Below are positions 61,681-64,000 of a stretch of DNA of 64,000 nucleotides, in pieces (position 1 is the first letter of the stretch; every line of letters starts with the position of its first letter). Position numbers and translations under genes: made by a program. The stretch covers positions 421,597 through 485,596 of the forward strand of contig NZ_JWLL01000003.1 in the NCBI RefSeq assembly GCF_000814025.1, in the 5' to 3' direction. The notes under the pieces are model-generated. The model was not told where the DNA came from and made no database searches. It worked only from the letters and a program-made list of their open reading frames with translations. This stretch comes from Tateyamaria sp. ANG-S1 (GTDB lineage Bacteria > Pseudomonadota > Alphaproteobacteria > Rhodobacterales > Rhodobacteraceae).

Positions 61681-62184
61681 ATGAAACCGAAAACGGTCGG
61701 GCGCGAAACGGTCGGGCGGATGCCCCCTTTGCGCATTGATATCGCGCATGTCGGACTTGTGTCCGGCACGCTTCTTTTGACATCCGATGGTGAAATCCCG
61801 GTCGAGTATCTCTCGGCAGGGGATCGTATCGTCACCCGCAACGCCGGGATGGTCCCGCTGACTGCGACACAATCCTACCGCACGACGGATGAGGCGGTGA
61901 AGATCGCCGCCGGATCGCTCGGGGATACGAAGCCGACGCACCATGTCATTATCCCCGCCGCCCAGATGGTGCTGGTGCGCGACTGGCGGGCCAGGGCGAT
62001 GCGCGGCGCGGCCCAAGCGGTGATGCCCGCCGGATGTCTGATCGACGATGAGTTCATTACATCGCTCGGTCCGCGGCAAATGACCCTTGTGCGGCTCGGC
62101 TTTGAAGCACCGCATGTTGTTTATGCGGACGGGCTCGAATTGTCGGTTCCCGCGATGAGGATGATGGGGGCCGAAGCCGCCTAG
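61681..62184 (+). CDS. Hint-domain protein
   Basis: A 167-residue protein with a Hint (Hedgehog/intein) module: SGTLLLTSDGEIPVEYLSAGDRIVTRN (split) is the N-terminal Hint block, and PTHHVIIPAAQMVLVRDWRA the block with a His. The catalytic Cys or Ser at the start of true Hint domains is not clear here; the first strand reads HVGLVSGT. Such stand-alone Hint proteins are frequent in Rhodobacterales with no known role. It meets the next gene tail to tail. Confidence 0.85.
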   Translation: MKPKTVGRETVGRMPPLRIDIAHVGLVSGTLLLTSDGEIPVEYLSAGDRIVTRNAGMVPLTATQSYRTTDEAVKIAAGSLGDTKPTHHVIIPAAQMVLVRDWRARAMRGAAQAVMPAGCLIDDEFITSLGPRQMTLVRLGFEAPHVVYADGLELSVPAMRMMGAEAA

Positions 62185-63881
62185 GCCCCCAAATCGCGCA
62201 ACACCCGGGGAAGCATCTCGGGTAGGTCTTCGGCAATCAGGCCGGGGCCGAAGGCGCGGGCGCATTCGACATGCAGCCAAGCAGCAGCTTCGCAAGAAGC
62301 CATTGGGTCAAGACCGCGCGCCAACAAGCCGGTGATGAAGCCGGCCAGCACGTCCCCAGCGCCAGCGGTTGCAAGCCACGGCACCTCGCGCTCGTATGCC
62401 GCAGCGTGGACGGAACAGCAGCCATCCGGGTGCGCGATCACTGTATCCGGCCCCTTGAATAGAACGATGGCCCCGCATCGCTTGGCTGCTTCTCGCGTAG
62501 CATCCACCTTTGAGTAAGCCGGACCCCGGTCCGGCACGGCTTTCAGCTTTTCCGAAATGTCAGGAAACAGCCGCGCAAACTCCCCGCCGTGCGGCGTCAA
62601 AACCGCATGTTCGTTGAGGGCCTCCATGCGCCCCGGTTCTCGCGCAATCAGGGTCAAAGCATCTGCGTCAAAAACCACCCGCCTCGTAAGGCGGAGGTAT
62701 CCTCCGCCCAGCACGGCATCCACCAGCGCTCCTGCATGATCATGCAAGCCCAAACCGGGTCCAATGCACAGCGCATTTATCCGGGCATCGTCCAGCAGCG
62801 CGTTCAACGCATCGTCATCGTCGATGCGTTGCAACATCAAGGACGTGATCTGCGACGCAACCTCCATCTGAGCGGAGGGCGGCACACCCAGTGTGACCAG
62901 CCCCGCCCCGATCCGCAACGCACCACGTGCTGCGAGGCGCGCCGCACCCGTACGACCCGGGCCGCCGGTCAAGATCAGCGCATGGCCGTGGTCAAACTTA
63001 TGCAGGGAGCGCGGCACGCCCTTATCTAGCAAATCATAGGGCCAAATGCGTCGGCCTCCGCCCTTGGGTGGATCAAAATCCAAAAGACACGCAATCTCTG
63101 GGTCTCGCGGAAACTGCAAATGCGACGGGTGCCGGTCCTCGGCTCCCAGCCCGATTTCAGCGACCCTCAGAGCGAAGTCGTGTGAGCGCAGATAATGCCC
63201 TACCTTACGACGATGAAACGTTACTGTAAGGTGGGTCCCCACAAGTCGTTGAGACGCATCCTCAAGCCACCAAGCATGGTGCGCATCAACATCCTCTGTA
63301 TCGCGCAGCTCAGGCGGATACTCGGGCATCAGAAAATTGCCGCTGTCGCAATCCATGCCAGATGGGCAATCCAATGCGACGACATGGTATGGCAGCAGCC
63401 AAGGGTGAGTGTCGCCGACGTCGCGGTCCCGCACGGCATGATGCGCCAGTGCACAGTCAAGCGGAATGGCCCGGGTCAGGCCAGTTCCAAAAATTGCATC
63501 AACCATTAGGGTCGGTCGCGCGCCTTCTGCAACCCGATCCACCACCATCGGCTCGACGACACCGAGCATGCGCCAGCGGTCATAATTCGTCTTTGCATCC
63601 GGCGGCAATTTCTCCGCATCGCCGTATAGAAACACTTCGATGGTCCAACCGCGTCCATGCAGTAGGCGCGCCACCACAAAACCGTCACCCCCATTGTTGC
63701 CGGGACCGCACAGCACAACGGCCCGATGCGCGCCCTGCCGTAGCTTTGGCCACTCCTCGAAGACCGCCTCGACCACACCTGCGCCTGCGCGCTCCATCAA
63801 CTCCAGGCCCGTCACCGCCCCCGACTCAATCGCCGCCTGTTCAAGCCCCCGCATCTGTGCAGCCGTCAGCAGTTCAGTCAT
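62181..63881 (-). CDS. nnr: Bifunctional NAD(P)H-hydrate epimerase/dehydratase
   Basis: A 566-residue repair enzyme. The first half is the epimerase (NnrE, YjeF_N) with CGPGNNGGDGFVVARLL (about residues 58-74). The second half is the ATP/ADP-dependent dehydratase (NnrD) with LTGGPGRTGAARLAARG, CIGPGLGLHD and TAGAGDVLAGFITGLLARG. Together they restore damaged NADHX and NADPHX. A longer GTG start at 63,953 exists, but MTELLTAAQM is the family start. A large insert between the halves (about residues 110-230) is characteristic of this group. Confidence 0.93.
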   Translation of the reverse strand: MTELLTAAQMRGLEQAAIESGAVTGLELMERAGAGVVEAVFEEWPKLRQGAHRAVVLCGPGNNGGDGFVVARLLHGRGWTIEVFLYGDAEKLPPDAKTNYDRWRMLGVVEPMVVDRVAEGARPTLMVDAIFGTGLTRAIPLDCALAHHAVRDRDVGDTHPWLLPYHVVALDCPSGMDCDSGNFLMPEYPPELRDTEDVDAHHAWWLEDASQRLVGTHLTVTFHRRKVGHYLRSHDFALRVAEIGLGAEDRHPSHLQFPRDPEIACLLDFDPPKGGGRRIWPYDLLDKGVPRSLHKFDHGHALILTGGPGRTGAARLAARGALRIGAGLVTLGVPPSAQMEVASQITSLMLQRIDDDDALNALLDDARINALCIGPGLGLHDHAGALVDAVLGGGYLRLTRRVVFDADALTLIAREPGRMEALNEHAVLTPHGGEFARLFPDISEKLKAVPDRGPAYSKVDATREAAKRCGAIVLFKGPDTVIAHPDGCCSVHAAAYEREVPWLATAGAGDVLAGFITGLLARGLDPMASCEAAAWLHVECARAFGPGLIAEDLPEMLPRVLRDLGA

Positions 63882-63916
63882 GCTGAAATCTCCAAAGTTT
63901 TTATTTCGCACATTTT

Positions 63917-63943
63917 TTGTGCGCTTTGCACAATCGGAGTGCG
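63917..63943. promoter_or_regulatory. Possible NtrC-type site with nested inverted repeat
   Basis: TGCAC, seven bases, GTGCG (63,927-63,943) differs at one base from the NtrC consensus TGCAC-N7-GTGCA. It overlaps TTGTGC-GCTTT-GCACAA (63,917-63,933), a perfect 6-base inverted repeat. In many alphaproteobacteria nnr is next to glnB-glnA, so the site could drive a divergent glnB operon beyond the window. Position may be off by one base. Confidence 0.5.
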
Positions 63944-64000
63944 CACACCTCACAATCGGTGCGACGCGCGCCTATTCTCTACCGCATCCCATGGACGTCC

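Overview
The window looks like a chromosome segment of a marine Rhodobacterales (Roseobacter-group) alphaproteobacterium. The core genes on the right are typical of that order: an ScfR-type regulator, GapR (DUF2312), an NDUFA12-family protein, a DUF2155 protein, a stand-alone Hint-domain protein, and the dacC-tmk-holB-tatD string. The assignment is by recognition only; no 16S rRNA or database search was available.

Positions 1 to about 30,980 are a mobile element sitting against the 3' end of a tRNA-Thr(TGT) gene on the minus strand (30,981-31,056). It carries a relaxase-helicase (75-2795) at the left. At the right is a run of overlapping small membrane and accessory genes with a VirD4/TraG-like coupling ATPase (22,457-29,071), then a regulated serine recombinase beside the tRNA. 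No mating-pore genes are visible, so an integrative mobilizable element, or part of an ICE whose other end lies to the left, is the best reading. The recombinase frame has no stop: it runs through the antisense of the tRNA and into the neighbouring host gene.

The cargo between the transfer blocks includes a 1561-residue RTX protein with a coupled membrane protein, a minimal tyrosine integrase killed by one in-frame amber codon and overlapping a WGR-domain gene, and an orphan DNA methyltransferase. It also holds an H-NS-type protein, a DUF262-HEPN two-gene operon, and several very small genes. Last come a GNAT acetyltransferase, a membrane protein of unknown role, a second small HEPN protein beside a 1005-residue STAND/TPR NTPase, and a MORN-like repeat protein. 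The two HEPN modules and the STAND NTPase are the best candidates for undescribed anti-phage or anti-plasmid systems. Decayed GC-rich intergenic repeats are scattered among these genes.

From 31,189 to 64,000 the DNA is compact core genome. Region 31-35 kb holds a host hypothetical gene, a GFA/HxlR divergent pair, gapR, a DUF442-type protein and a FliM/FliN-like protein. Region 35-46 kb holds an operon for a receiver protein, a small membrane protein and a transporter-fused histidine kinase, then an ScfR regulator divergent from a five-gene branched-chain amino acid/amide-type ABC transporter. Region 46-52 kb holds accB-accC, aat, a DUF2155 gene, mlaD-like and NDUFA12-like genes, a RidA-family gene, clpX and clpP. 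Region 52-64 kb holds a photolyase-related protein with swapped domain order, tRNA-Ser(TGA), a SPOR lipoprotein, a penicillin-binding carboxypeptidase, tmk, holB, tatD, a PhnP-like hydrolase, an AEC permease, a YihY protein, tRNA-Leu(TAG), a Hint protein and the bifunctional NAD(P)H-hydrate repair enzyme, with a possible NtrC site upstream of the last.
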